Below are positions 51,401 to 60,502 of a stretch of DNA of 64,000 nt, one piece after another. Both the position numbers and the translations under genes were made by a program. Position 1 is the first letter of the stretch. Each line of letters starts with the position of its first letter. The notes under the pieces are model-generated. The model was not told where the DNA came from, made no database searches, and saw only the letters and a list, made by a program, of their open reading frames with translations. This stretch comes from Staphylococcus xylosus NJ (lineage in GTDB: Bacteria; Bacillota; Bacilli; Staphylococcales; Staphylococcaceae), in assembly GCF_000338275.1 (NCBI RefSeq), contig NZ_ANMR01000006.1, positions 186,001 through 250,000 on the forward strand, in the 5' to 3' direction.

Positions 51401-51438
51401 AAAAAGACAAACACTCAGCAGAGGGTGTTTGTCTTTTT
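51401..51438 (+). terminator. Terminator after gdpS
   Basis: AAAAGACAAACACTC and a near-perfect complement GGGTGTTTGTCTTTTT. Confidence 0.93.
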
Positions 51439-51480
51439 ATCGATATGTAAATCCCTATCAAATCTTATCACTACTTAAAA

Positions 51481-51504
51481 TGAACTACACCTCAATTTTG
51501 GACA
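51481..51504. mobile_element. Possible IS3/IS150-type terminal inverted repeat remnant
   Basis: TGAACTACACCTCAATTTTG plus GACA resembles the TGTACTGCACCC..TTGGACA ends of IS3-family elements. No transposase or partner end is visible nearby, so at most a relic. The surrounding 51440-51800 region holds no gene. Confidence 0.3.
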
Positions 51505-51734
51505 AATATTTTGAATTAAACTATCAATTACTTAATTCATAAAAAACTTTAAGCTTTTTTATATTTAGAATTCATCAAATTATTATGACAAACAGTGTTA
51601 ATGTAATGCGGTAATTTCTAACCTTAAAATCTTTATCTAAAACTTTCATTTCTATAAACCGTTATAGTTATACAATTGAGTTTGTTACAATATATAATGG
51701 AATATTAAAAAATTATGACGGCGTATGAATTGCT

Positions 51735-51770
51735 ATTGAAAGTTTCAATTGTACACTGTAAACTTTCAAT
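51735..51770. promoter_or_regulatory. 11-bp palindrome upstream of the ThrE-type operon
   Basis: ATTGAAAGTTT at 51735-51745 and its exact complement at 51760-51770 with a 14-base loop, about 20 bases before the ribosome site. It could be an operator or leader hairpin; there is no T run. Confidence 0.45.
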
Positions 51771-51802
51771 TGTTCTAAAAACTTTTCAGGAGGTGCAAAG
51801 CT

Positions 51803-52564
51803 ATGTCAGATTCAATTACGATTATTGATGAGGATAAAGTCATTGATGTCGTGCTTATTGCAGGAAGAATTTTACTTGAAAGCGGCGCTGAAACATACCG
51901 TGTTGAAGACACGATGACACGTATAGCTGCGAGTTTTGGTTTAGATGATACATATAGCTTTGTGACATCTACTGCAATCATTTTTTCATTAAATAACCGT
52001 ACTAATACACGACTTATCAGAATTCGCGAGCGTACAACAGATTTAGAAAAAATTGCTTTGACTAATAGTCTTTCACGAAAAATTTCTAATAATGAACTGA
52101 ATATAGATCAAGCAAAATCTGAACTGATACATTTGCATCACGCTTCTTTACAATATTCATCCCTAACTAATTTCTTGGCCGCACCGATTGCATGTGGTTT
52201 TTTCCTATTTATGTTTGGTGGAATCATCCAAGACTTTATTTTCGCTATCCTCGCTGGAGCGGGCGCTTTTTTAACCTTTAATTATGTACAACGTTACATA
52301 CAGATTAAATTCTTTTCTGAGTTTATTAGTGCAGCAGTGGTTATTATGATAGCCTCTGCTTTCACAAAAATAGGCTGGTCACATAATCAAGATATCATAA
52401 CCATTGCTGGTGTTATGCCTCTTGTACCAGGCATTTTGATTACTAACGCCATACGTGATTTGATGGCTGGTGAATTACTTGCTGGTATGTCACGTGGTGT
52501 TGAAGCGGCATTAACTTCATTTGCAATTGGAGCTGGTGTTGCCATAGTATTATTAATATTTTAA
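51803..52564 (+). CDS. ThrE-family threonine/serine exporter, N-terminal-type subunit
   Basis: 253 aa. A soluble start (AGRILLESGAETYRVEDTMT, about 17-36; the DUF1212/PF06738 signature) followed by five membrane helices (about 110-253) with GVMPLVPGILITNAIRD. In actinobacterial ThrE this half is fused to the part encoded by the next gene; here it is split. The predicted role is amino-acid efflux. CAGGAGGTG precedes the ATG, and a palindrome lies in the leader. Confidence 0.92.
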   Translation: MSDSITIIDEDKVIDVVLIAGRILLESGAETYRVEDTMTRIAASFGLDDTYSFVTSTAIIFSLNNRTNTRLIRIRERTTDLEKIALTNSLSRKISNNELNIDQAKSELIHLHHASLQYSSLTNFLAAPIACGFFLFMFGGIIQDFIFAILAGAGAFLTFNYVQRYIQIKFFSEFISAAVVIMIASAFTKIGWSHNQDIITIAGVMPLVPGILITNAIRDLMAGELLAGMSRGVEAALTSFAIGAGVAIVLLIF

Positions 52565-52581
52565 AAAGGAGTGCTAACATT

Positions 52582-53082
52582 ATGGCCATTGTCTATTACT
52601 TTTCACAATTTATAATTAGCTTTCTTGCAACAATGCTATTTTCAATTCTGTTCAATGCACCAAGACGCCTCCTTTTAGCTTGTGGTTTTGTAGGCGCAAT
52701 GGGCTGGATCATCTATAAGTTGACGTTTGATGCTGACTTAGGTAAAGTCCTAGCCTCTTTTTTAGGTAGTTTTATCTTAGCTTTAATGAGCCACGTCATG
52801 AGTAGACGTTACAAGCGACCAGTAATTATCTTCATTGTACCTGGTATTATTCCACTTGTACCAGGTGGCTTAGCATATGAAGCTACACGATTTTTAGTAA
52901 GTAATGAATACACACACGCCGTTAATACATTTTTAGAAGTAACTCTAATTTCAGGTGCAATTGCTTTTGGTATTTTATGTGCAGAGATTATTTATTATAT
53001 CTATACACGGATAAAACAACATTATGGTAAAATGAATGGCAAAACTTATAAAAAATCTTACAATATGAACAATAGAGCTTAA
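52582..53082 (+). CDS. ThrE-family threonine/serine exporter, C-terminal-type subunit
   Basis: 166 aa, five membrane helices with PVIIFIVPGIIPLVPGGLAY (the DUF3815/PF12821 signature, about 74-93). It complements the preceding gene, 17 bases away, to make a split ThrE exporter. A basic tail (KMNGKTYKKSYNMNNR) ends the protein. AAGGAG lies upstream of the ATG. pepT follows after 12 bases, linking peptide breakdown to amino-acid export. Confidence 0.92.
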   Translation: MAIVYYFSQFIISFLATMLFSILFNAPRRLLLACGFVGAMGWIIYKLTFDADLGKVLASFLGSFILALMSHVMSRRYKRPVIIFIVPGIIPLVPGGLAYEATRFLVSNEYTHAVNTFLEVTLISGAIAFGILCAEIIYYIYTRIKQHYGKMNGKTYKKSYNMNNRA

Positions 53083-53094
53083 AGGGGTGTTTTT

Positions 53095-54327
53095 ATGAAA
53101 CAAGACATAATAGAAAGACTGACAAGATACGTAACTATTGACACACAATCTGATCCAGAATCTAATACCACGCCATCTACAGAGAAACAATGGAATTTAT
53201 TAAACTTATTAAATGATGAATTGACTGATTTTGGATTAGAGACAGATATCGATGAACAAGGCTACTTATTTGCCACATTAGAAAGCAATGTAGATGCTGA
53301 TTTACCAACTGTTGGTTTTTTAGCACACGTCGATACATCACCAGACTTTAACGCTACTAATGTCAATCCACAAATAATTGAAGCTTATGATGGCAAACCG
53401 ATTAAACTTGGAGATACGAGCCGCGTTTTAAGCCAAGATGTTTTTCCAAATATGAAAAATGTCGAAGGCCATACACTTATGGTTACAGATGGAACTTCAT
53501 TATTAGGCGCTGATGATAAAGCTGGTGTAGTTGAGATTATGGAAGCTTTAAAATACTTAACTTCACATCCTGAAATTAAACATGGACGTATCCGTGTTGC
53601 ATTTACGCCAGATGAAGAAATCGGTAGAGGCCCTCATGAATTTGATGTCGAACGCTTTAACGCTAACTTTGCGTACACAATGGATGGCAGCGAATATGGT
53701 GAATTACAATATGAAAGCTTTAATGCTGCTGAAGCAATCGTAACTTGTCATGGTGTCAATGTACATCCAGGTTCAGCTAAAGATGCTATGATTAATGCTG
53801 TATTATTAGGCCAGCAATTTAATTCATTACTTCCACCAAACGAAGTCCCTGAAAGAACTGAAGGTTATGAAGGTTTTTATCATTTGATGAAAATGAATGG
53901 CGACGTTGAAAAAACAACACTTCATTATATTATTCGAGATCACGACAGTAATCAATTTAACTTACGGAAGAAACGTTTAGTCGAAATTAAAAATGATATC
54001 AACACGCATTTTGAAGATAATCCTATTGAAATTGAAATCAATGACCAATATTATAATATGGGTGAAAAAATTTCGGCAAATCCACATGTTATTGATATAC
54101 CAAAACGTGTTTTTACTAAATTAGATATCCCAGCCAATACCGCACCAATTCGTGGAGGTACAGATGGTTCACAACTCTCATATATGGGATTACCTACGCC
54201 AAATATCTTTACTGGCTGTGATAATTTCCATGGCCCTTTCGAATATGCATCTATTGATGTAATGGAGAAAGCTATTGAAGTTATTGTTGGTATTACAGAA
54301 GAAGTCGTACAAACATATCAAAAATAA
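53095..54327 (+). CDS. pepT: Peptidase T (tripeptide aminopeptidase)
   Basis: 410 aa, M20 metallopeptidase. Zinc ligands and catalytic residues are visible in [12 protein letters not shown] (about 76), [13 protein letters not shown] (about 139), [14 protein letters not shown] (about 175), [10 protein letters not shown] (about 197) and a C-terminal His in [13 protein letters not shown] (about 380). A dimerisation lid spans about 207-320. It releases N-terminal residues from tripeptides. AAAGGGGTG precedes the ATG. Third gene of the exporter operon. Confidence 0.98.
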   Translation: MKQDIIERLTRYVTIDTQSDPESNTTPSTEKQWNLLNLLNDELTDFGLETDIDEQGYLFATLESNVDADLPTVGFLAHVDTSPDFNATNVNPQIIEAYDGKPIKLGDTSRVLSQDVFPNMKNVEGHTLMVTDGTSLLGADDKAGVVEIMEALKYLTSHPEIKHGRIRVAFTPDEEIGRGPHEFDVERFNANFAYTMDGSEYGELQYESFNAAEAIVTCHGVNVHPGSAKDAMINAVLLGQQFNSLLPPNEVPERTEGYEGFYHLMKMNGDVEKTTLHYIIRDHDSNQFNLRKKRLVEIKNDINTHFEDNPIEIEINDQYYNMGEKISANPHVIDIPKRVFTKLDIPANTAPIRGGTDGSQLSYMGLPTPNIFTGCDNFHGPFEYASIDVMEKAIEVIVGITEEVVQTYQK

Positions 54328-54346
54328 TTATATTTATATTAAAATA

Positions 54347-54464
54347 GGGAGTGGGACAGAAATCAAATTTTCTAACATAGCTTTCGTAGTCCCACCCCGG
54401 CAATGGTGACTAGCATTGAAAAAAGCTTGATATAAGCGTATTTTCAATTCAGTCACCTACTGCC
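54347..54464. repeat. Dispersed GGGAGTGGGACAG element, copy 2
   Basis: Hairpin 1: GGGAGTGGGACAGAAATC to CGTAGTCCCACCCC. Hairpin 2: GGCAATGGTGACT..ATTGAAAA to TTTTCAATTCAGTCACC..TGCC. The same two-hairpin layout as 9848-10022 but with a shorter middle. Confidence 0.85.
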
Positions 54465-54475
54465 AAATTGAAAAT

Positions 54476-54517
54476 GAGCCTGAGACATCTATTTATGTCC
54501 CAGGCTCTTAATTTTTA
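54476..54517 (+). terminator. Terminator after pepT
   Basis: GAGCCTG.GACAT and ATGTC.CAGGCTC stem with a T-rich tail; related in sequence to the hairpin at 20323-20350. Confidence 0.85.
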
Positions 54518-54650
54518 TCATGCTTAACAACATATTTTTCACTAAAATGATAACGGCATAACGAATAAAGTTACCAAAAACTATTTATCATGTCAGTGGC
54601 TTAAGATACACTCCACAAAGAACACTAGCAATACATTTTAATCACTTAAA

Positions 54651-55775
54651 CTATTTGTTTATATCAAATTGAGTTTTCAATAACTTAATCGCTTGGACAG
54701 TATAATGTCTAATTTGAATCCCCATTTTAAAATCAGTAAAACTTTCTGGCATTTCTATAAATGTATTAAACATTGCTGTAACACCTATAGATTCAAATAA
54801 GTCAAACTTATCATCAGTGGCACAAATTGCTATTGATGGTTTATTATATTTTGTAGCTAATTCTGCTAGACGTACCGTTGTTGTTTCAAGTATTTGATCT
54901 GCTTCATTTATACCTTCTCCAAAAATAATTAAATCTGCTTGCTCTATTAATGCATCTAAATGTGTTATTTGATCTACGAGTTCATGGCTAGTCATGATTT
55001 CTGCATTATAGAGCGCATTTAATACTGCAGCAATGCCACCGCCTGCGCCACCTCTTTGCACTGGGCCAAGTACAAGCCTTAATTCACTTTTGAACATTTC
55101 ACTTAAATACCAAATTAAATTATCAATTTCGGCAGCTTTTTCACGTGTTACCCCATAAGCTTCATACGTTTGCATTATCTCACTATTCTTACCGTAAATT
55201 TTACTATCAAAATCTGACATTAATTGAAAACGTACATTGTTTAAGTTTGGATGTAACCCAGAAATATCAATTTTGCGGATATATTTCAACTTATGACTAC
55301 CTTGTCGTAAATCAATTTCCTGTGCTTCATCATCGTAAAACTTAGCTCCCAGTGCTTGTAACATACCAGCACCGCCATCAAAGCTACCGATACCGCCAAG
55401 TGAAATAACAATATGCGTCGCGTCGTTCTCTAAAGCATCTACTATAACTTCTCCCAGACCATAGCTTGTACGTTCATTTATTGGCTTTTGACCTTTTAAA
55501 AACAGATTACCCTCAATCACAGTCATACCGCTATCTGTGATACCATACACTGCTTCTACCTCTTGCATATCAGCATCATGTGTTGTCATTCTATATTTAG
55601 TGCCTGACTGCCAAAGAAAGACAGAATCCATAAGCTCATGACGCCCATTAAATAAAGGAACTTGTACTATGTCTGCTTTTTCAATTTGGCTAGCTACAGC
55701 TTCTTCAACATAACGGTTCGCTTGATAACTGGAAATAATTCCATTAAATTCATCCATCGCAACTAAAACTTTCAT
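54651..55775 (-). CDS. glxK: Glycerate kinase (GckA/GlxK family)
   Basis: 374 aa. The type-1 glycerate kinase fold with KVLVAMDEFNGIISSYQANR at the start, VISLGGIGSFDGGAGMLQAL (about 128), GPVQRGGAGGGIAAVLNALY (about 237) and DLIIFGEGINEADQI (about 280). It phosphorylates glycerate to 2- or 3-phosphoglycerate, feeding glycolysis. Some family motifs usually read DSFKGS near the start; here MDEFNGI is a variation. GAGGTG precedes the ATG. Transcribed alone. Confidence 0.93.
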   Translation of the reverse strand: MKVLVAMDEFNGIISSYQANRYVEEAVASQIEKADIVQVPLFNGRHELMDSVFLWQSGTKYRMTTHDADMQEVEAVYGITDSGMTVIEGNLFLKGQKPINERTSYGLGEVIVDALENDATHIVISLGGIGSFDGGAGMLQALGAKFYDDEAQEIDLRQGSHKLKYIRKIDISGLHPNLNNVRFQLMSDFDSKIYGKNSEIMQTYEAYGVTREKAAEIDNLIWYLSEMFKSELRLVLGPVQRGGAGGGIAAVLNALYNAEIMTSHELVDQITHLDALIEQADLIIFGEGINEADQILETTTVRLAELATKYNKPSIAICATDDKFDLFESIGVTAMFNTFIEMPESFTDFKMGIQIRHYTVQAIKLLKTQFDINK

Positions 55776-55982
55776 TTTGACACCTCTAGTATTTTTATTT
55801 TAAATTTTTAATTGATAAATATAAAAAATTAGGTCCGTAACCACTTTTAAATTTTTATACATCAGTTCATATATGAATGCCTCATGTTTTGACTATATAT
55901 GTGTAAACGATAAAATCGTAATCTACATTTCTTATTCAATTATTTATTATACATGCCAGGCGAAAATTTTTCACATTATAAG

Positions 55983-56031
55983 AAACGCTTGTTAAACACC
56001 TACCTCAATGATAAGCGCTTAACAAGCGTTT
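55983..56031 (-). terminator. Hairpin after the bacilliredoxin gene
   Basis: AAACGCTTGTTAA and its exact complement TTAACAAGCGTTT form a 13-bp stem; the minus strand continues with a short T-containing tail. Confidence 0.75.
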
Positions 56032-56051
56032 AAATTTGTATTTTATTGTTT

Positions 56052-56372
56052 TTACTCTTCAGCACTTGCTAATGTGGAAACGTTAATATCTCCGTGACTC
56101 GCATTCCAAATCGCTTGTCCCTTAACAAAATAAAATGCTTGTGGCGATTCATGTTTCACACTTGTTTTTTCTTCTATATAATCAGATAATTCTCTTTCTT
56201 GTTGTACAATTAAATAGTAACCATCCATATCTCTTTCATATAAAAATTTGTTGAATTGGTCAATTGCATTTGCTGAAATTGGGCATGTTTCGCTATGTTT
56301 CAGTACAAATACATATTTATTTTCATTAATAATTTGCTCAAACTGGTCAATCGAACTCAGCTTTATAGCCAT
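56052..56372 (-). CDS. brxC: Monothiol bacilliredoxin BrxC/YtxJ family
   Basis: 106 aa. A thioredoxin fold with the single active cysteine in SETCPISANA (about residue 29) and a cis-Pro in ESPQAFYF. The TCPIS motif identifies the YtxJ/BrxC family, which removes bacillithiol from proteins. GAGGTG lies ahead of ATG 56372; the GTG at 56381 is inside that site. Transcribed alone, followed by a hairpin. Confidence 0.93.
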   Translation of the reverse strand: MAIKLSSIDQFEQIINENKYVFVLKHSETCPISANAIDQFNKFLYERDMDGYYLIVQQERELSDYIEEKTSVKHESPQAFYFVKGQAIWNASHGDINVSTLASAEE

Positions 56373-56526
56373 TCTATTCACCTCTAAAAATATTTAACAC
56401 ACAGTGATGTTTCAAAAAGTGTGAAATTTACACGATATACACATATCATTGTTTCCAATTATACACAACTCTCTTTTTGTTGTTAACTGTTTATTTAAAA
56501 TTTTATAACTTTGGTAAAAAACCTTT

Positions 56527-57420
56527 TTAATTAAAGTCTTCTTTGACATTATTATATTCTTTGTCAAAATCAGCGTCAAACTTCTCTAAATCTTCACCCT
56601 TTTTCGGTAAATCTTTAGCGTTGATTTTATCTAATCGTTCGCTAATATCTATCGTTTCTTTTCGAGTTTCATAATAATTTTGTAAGCTGTAATACATTTC
56701 TATGGCATTTTTACGTGCATCATTGACATAATTATTTGTAATTGCTGTTTTATTCAAATCTTTAATCTGCTTATCAATTAAAGGCATAATTTGTGTTTCT
56801 ATAGACTGTTTTACTTTGGTAGTATTCGTTGAGTCCGCTTCTTTCTCAGCCGTGTTTCTCAAATCTTTATTATTTTGCTCTAGTTTATGTTTAAAATTAT
56901 TTACATCTGTTGTAGAACCAGCGTCACTTGCTTTTTGCATATGTGCTTCAACCTGAGATCTATTTTTTTCAAATAACTTAGTATAGTCTAAAATATCTTC
57001 ATTTGCCTTAACTGCTTGATTACATAAATCAATGAAGTTTTTCAAGTCATTAATAGCAGCTTTTTTATCTTTCACTGATTTTAAATATGTTGATTTTAAT
57101 TCTTTTGTTTCTTCAGAATCAGTAGGTAGTTTTTTCGCAGCCGCTTCATAATTGTCGAGCTTAGGAACCAATTTACTATTTACTTTATTTTGCAATTCGT
57201 TAAATTCTTTTTTGTTTTTGTCTGTCATATCTGTCTTGCTTAAATCATCTAAACGCTTTAAGTGAATATCATCTATGACTTTTTTCAGTTCATTTTCTTT
57301 GGATTTTACGTCATTAAGCGTGCTATCAAAGTCTTTAAATTCGGTAGCTCCTTCATTGCCACATGCGCTTAGTGTAATTGAAAAACAAAACAATAAAACA
57401 ATGCAAATTATTTTTTTCAT
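56527..57420 (-). CDS. YkyA-family lipoprotein
   Basis: 297 aa from ATG 57420 (AAGGAG upstream). A lipoprotein signal with Cys about 20 in ITLSACGN, then a long helical coiled-coil region rich in Lys, Asp and Asn (about 25-295). It matches the YkyA family (PF10368), anchored on the outer face of the membrane; function unknown. Lgt from this window would lipidate it. Confidence 0.9.
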   Translation of the reverse strand: MKKIICIVLLFCFSITLSACGNEGATEFKDFDSTLNDVKSKENELKKVIDDIHLKRLDDLSKTDMTDKNKKEFNELQNKVNSKLVPKLDNYEAAAKKLPTDSEETKELKSTYLKSVKDKKAAINDLKNFIDLCNQAVKANEDILDYTKLFEKNRSQVEAHMQKASDAGSTTDVNNFKHKLEQNNKDLRNTAEKEADSTNTTKVKQSIETQIMPLIDKQIKDLNKTAITNNYVNDARKNAIEMYYSLQNYYETRKETIDISERLDKINAKDLPKKGEDLEKFDADFDKEYNNVKEDFN

Positions 57421-57547
57421 TTCTGCACTCCTTATCATTCAGTATTATACAGAAACTTATTTAACTTGAAAATGATATGTGATATATTGTTTCAGAATTT
57501 ACAGTTTAACAGTTCTATCATAACATTGAAAGGCGTGGACAACCTAC

Positions 57548-58090
57548 ATGTATTCTCATATCCAACCATTAGTAACAGAAGACCATAAAAACATTTATCG
57601 ACAGCAATACCAAGAACTAAGCGATATACTCTTCAACTTGCTTGATACACCTGTTAAATCAACACATCATCTCGGTGGAACTTCACACTTTAATTATCCA
57701 ACCGAGCCTATTTTAGATATATTAGTGGGTGTAAATAATTTACATGACATTACATCCTTAGATGAAAAACGTTTGAATTATGAAGGGTTCTACCGCTTAC
57801 ACCATCCATATAAGAAAAAAGTAGTTATGGCACAATTTAATAACTTAATAGAATTAAAACAAGTAGCTCGTTTACATATTATACAAAAGAACTCAAAACT
57901 TTATAATGACTACTTGCAAACAAACCTTTTACTCAGTAAAAATGACCATTTAACCACAACATTTGGCGAAGCAAAACAATCTGCTGCAATTACTGCTACA
58001 AATATACGTGACTATGAAAACCAGAAGCAGAAACTGTTTGACAATTTAATAAAACATTTAAGTGGCGACATGAAAAGTACTGATATGTAA
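57548..58090 (+). CDS. GrpB-like protein (UPF0157)
   Basis: 180 aa. The GrpB nucleotidyltransferase-like fold: STHHLGGTSHFNYPTEPILD, then ILVGV (about 38-62; compare the usual HHVGSTAVPGLxAKPIIDI), RLHIIQKNS (about 118) and a C-terminal AITATNIRDYEN. The otherwise conserved Gly-Ser is altered to GGT. Biochemical role unknown. GAAAGGCG lies upstream. A single gene with no terminator recognised in 58091-58321. Confidence 0.85.
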   Translation: MYSHIQPLVTEDHKNIYRQQYQELSDILFNLLDTPVKSTHHLGGTSHFNYPTEPILDILVGVNNLHDITSLDEKRLNYEGFYRLHHPYKKKVVMAQFNNLIELKQVARLHIIQKNSKLYNDYLQTNLLLSKNDHLTTTFGEAKQSAAITATNIRDYENQKQKLFDNLIKHLSGDMKSTDM

Positions 58091-58321
58091 TTAATTAAGC
58101 TTAAAAACTGAAATATCAATATAGAATTGAATAACTTAAATTTTTATAACGTACATGTGTATTTTAAGTCATTTTAACTAAATTCCTGTTTCCATAGGAA
58201 ATCTCTTTAATGTTTAATTAAAGTTTAAAAAAATCATGAATATTTTCCAAAGATTTTAGCCAAGCGCACAAATCATTGGTATAATAAATAAATGAATTCA
58301 ACAAGAAAGGATGTTCTATAG

Positions 58322-59242
58322 TTGCATAAAGATAACATCTTAAAGGAATTAAAAGCAATTGTACCATCAGAAATTATTAAAATTGATGAACCTTTAAAAA
58401 AATATACATATACACAGACTGGTGGTAAGGCTGATTATTATCTTTCTCCTACCAAAAACGAACATGTTCAAGCCATTGTTCACTATGCCTATACTAAAGA
58501 TCTTCCTGTGACCTATTTAGGGAATGGTTCTAATATTATTATTCGCGAAGGTGGTATTCGCGGAATTGTTATTAGCTTACTTTCTCTTGATTATATCGAT
58601 GTATCAGATGATGCAATTATTTCTGGTAGTGGCGCAGCAATCATAGATGTTTCACGTACTGCAAGAGATCATGCCCTAACTGGACTTGAGTTTGCATGCG
58701 GTATCCCTGGTTCCATCGGTGGTGCTGTATTTATGAATGCAGGTGCTTATGGTGGAGAAGTAAAAGATTGTATTGATTATGCACTTTGTGTTAATGATAA
58801 AGGCGAATTAATTACATTAACGAATAAAGAGTTGGAATTAGATTATCGTAATAGTATTGTGCAACAAAAACACTTAGTAGTCTTAGAAGCTGCATTTACA
58901 CTTGCACCTGGCAATTTAGACGAGATACAAGCGACTATGGATGATCTGACTAAGAGAAGAGAAACAAAACAGCCACTAGAATATCCGTCGTGTGGCAGTG
59001 TTTTCCAACGTCCTCCTGGCCATTTTGCAGGCAAATTGATTCAAGACTCTGATTTACAAGGTCATCGTATAGGCGGAGTTGAAGTGTCTAAAAAACACGC
59101 TGGCTTTATGGTAAATGTTGATAAAGGTACGGCTACTGATTACGAAGATTTGATCCACTACGTTCAAGAAGCTGTAAAAGAAAAATTTGACGTTGATCTC
59201 CATCCTGAAGTGAGAATCATTGGAGACCACCCTGTTGATTAA
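58322..59242 (+). CDS. murB: UDP-N-acetylenolpyruvoylglucosamine reductase
   Basis: 306 aa with a TTG start; GAAAGGA lies about 10 bases upstream. FAD-binding [12 protein letters not shown] (about 30) and [11 protein letters not shown] (about 62), [20 protein letters not shown] (about 122-141), the catalytic Ser in [13 protein letters not shown] (about 222) and Glu in HPEVRIIGD (about 297). It completes UDP-MurNAc synthesis with NADPH. From memory it is clearly diverged from S. aureus MurB, especially in the first 50 residues. A zinc-finger gene follows after 14 bases. Confidence 0.98.
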   Translation: MHKDNILKELKAIVPSEIIKIDEPLKKYTYTQTGGKADYYLSPTKNEHVQAIVHYAYTKDLPVTYLGNGSNIIIREGGIRGIVISLLSLDYIDVSDDAIISGSGAAIIDVSRTARDHALTGLEFACGIPGSIGGAVFMNAGAYGGEVKDCIDYALCVNDKGELITLTNKELELDYRNSIVQQKHLVVLEAAFTLAPGNLDEIQATMDDLTKRRETKQPLEYPSCGSVFQRPPGHFAGKLIQDSDLQGHRIGGVEVSKKHAGFMVNVDKGTATDYEDLIHYVQEAVKEKFDVDLHPEVRIIGDHPVD

Positions 59243-59256
59243 TAGGAGTAAAGACT

Positions 59257-59571
59257 ATGATTAATGTATATGGTTCTACAGTAGATAACGAAGCTCGATG
59301 TACACATTATCAAACACCATTAGACATCATTGCGATAAAATTCAAATGTTGTAACAAATACTACCCTTGCTACAAATGTCACAACGAACACGAAAACCAT
59401 AGCATACAGCGGTGGGATTCAGATGAATTTAATGAAAAGGCAATTTTATGTGGCGTTTGTCATCATGAAATGACTATAAATGATTATATGATGATTGAAG
59501 CTTGTCCCGAGTGTGATGCACATTTTAACAATCGTTGTAAGTATCACTATCATTTATATTTTTCAGTTTAA
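59257..59571 (+). CDS. CHY-type zinc-finger protein
   Basis: 104 aa. Zinc ligands: RCTHYQTP (about 13-20), CCNKYYPCYKCHNEHENH (about 33-50), LCGVCHHEM (about 68-76), ACPECDAHFN (about 84-93) and CKYHYHLYF at the end. This is the CHY zinc-finger layout (PF05495). The family is thought to bind several zinc ions; bacterial function unknown. AGGAG precedes the ATG. It is translated from the murB transcript. Confidence 0.93.
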   Translation: MINVYGSTVDNEARCTHYQTPLDIIAIKFKCCNKYYPCYKCHNEHENHSIQRWDSDEFNEKAILCGVCHHEMTINDYMMIEACPECDAHFNNRCKYHYHLYFSV

Positions 59572-59583
59572 TTAACCATTTAA

Positions 59584-59635
59584 AAAACGCGTTACATCTT
59601 ATTGATTATACAGAAGATGTAACACGTTTTTTTAT
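59584..59635 (+). terminator. Terminator after the murB operon
   Basis: AAACGCGTTACATCTT pairs with AAGATGTAACACGTTT (one mismatch), followed by TTTTTAT. Confidence 0.93.
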
Positions 59636-59710
59636 ATTTACAGTTTCTTTGATTTCAAAATCTTAATAAATACACTTTGTTTATTATACTTTCTCTTGAT
59701 TTTTTGATTT

Positions 59711-59755
59711 AAAATAAACAGCACCTCCACAAAAGTTGAAGTTGCTGTTTATTTT
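59711..59755. terminator. Second hairpin in the 59572-59858 gap
   Basis: AAAATAAACAGC and its exact complement GCTGTTTATTTT with a 21-base loop; likely a terminator for the minus-strand gene at 59859. Confidence 0.75.
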
Positions 59756-59858
59756 AAGTATTAATATTTATGTATCAAACTATTTCATTTGTTATAACTT
59801 CAATTATTAAATTCACAATTTCACCCTTTGGTTGATTGCCAATTTTTCAGAAAGTCAA

Positions 59859-60185
59859 TTAATGATCTATTTTATCACTAACAAATTGGACGAAGGTCTC
59901 TACATCACCTTTTTGAATATTTTTCATAGGCATTGGCCCAATGTTAAATTTAAAATTAATCTTTTCGCCATCGTAATTAATTGATTCTATTTCGTTATAC
60001 GCGATACTTCTATAATAAAATTCACCATTCATATCAACATTCAAGATAACTCTTTCGCTTGTGGCTATAAAAGCACCTTCAAATTCTGAAGAACCTTGTA
60101 TAGAATATTCTATTGTTCCTAATACATTAGGTCCTTTTTTCTCAGTTGGATATAAATCATTTGGATTAACATTGTCTAATATCAT
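59859..60185 (-). CDS. Bacterial PH-like domain protein (YokE type)
   Basis: 108 aa from ATG 60185, which has GGGGG about 10 bases upstream; an ATG at 60194 nearly touches that run. Beta-strand pattern ANVLGTIEYSIQ-like start, GAFIATSERVILNVDMNGEF (about 38-57) and IAYNEIESINYDGEKINFKF (about 61-80) match the short bacterial PH domain (PF14470). No catalytic residues. Single gene; role unknown. Confidence 0.8.
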   Translation of the reverse strand: MILDNVNPNDLYPTEKKGPNVLGTIEYSIQGSSEFEGAFIATSERVILNVDMNGEFYYRSIAYNEIESINYDGEKINFKFNIGPMPMKNIQKGDVETFVQFVSDKIDH

Positions 60186-60436
60186 TAATTTCATTCCCCC
60201 TACATTCGTTGTTTTGATTTGTACAAGTTGATGTTAGAGGTTTGTTTTCTAAAAATCACTTGTATTCGTTTTCTTATTATAACATTCCTACCTTAAAGTT
60301 TAATAATATATTGATTTCACTTAAAATCAATATAACACGCATATTCAATTATCAATTTCAGTATTGTGATAAATCTGATTTAACTTAGCAATTCTATTAC
60401 TTCTTAATAATACATTAGACTAGCTTCGTAAATTTA

Positions 60437-60470
60437 AAAGAGAGCCTGGTATACGCCAGACTCTCTTTTT
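60437..60470 (-). terminator. Terminator of the sst operon
   Basis: AAAAGAGAG.CTGG and .CCAG.CTCTCTTTT stem with T runs on both strands, 33 bases past sstD. Confidence 0.93.
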
Positions 60471-60502
60471 AGACGTGCCCCCACAAATGACGTCCTTTAA
60501 CT

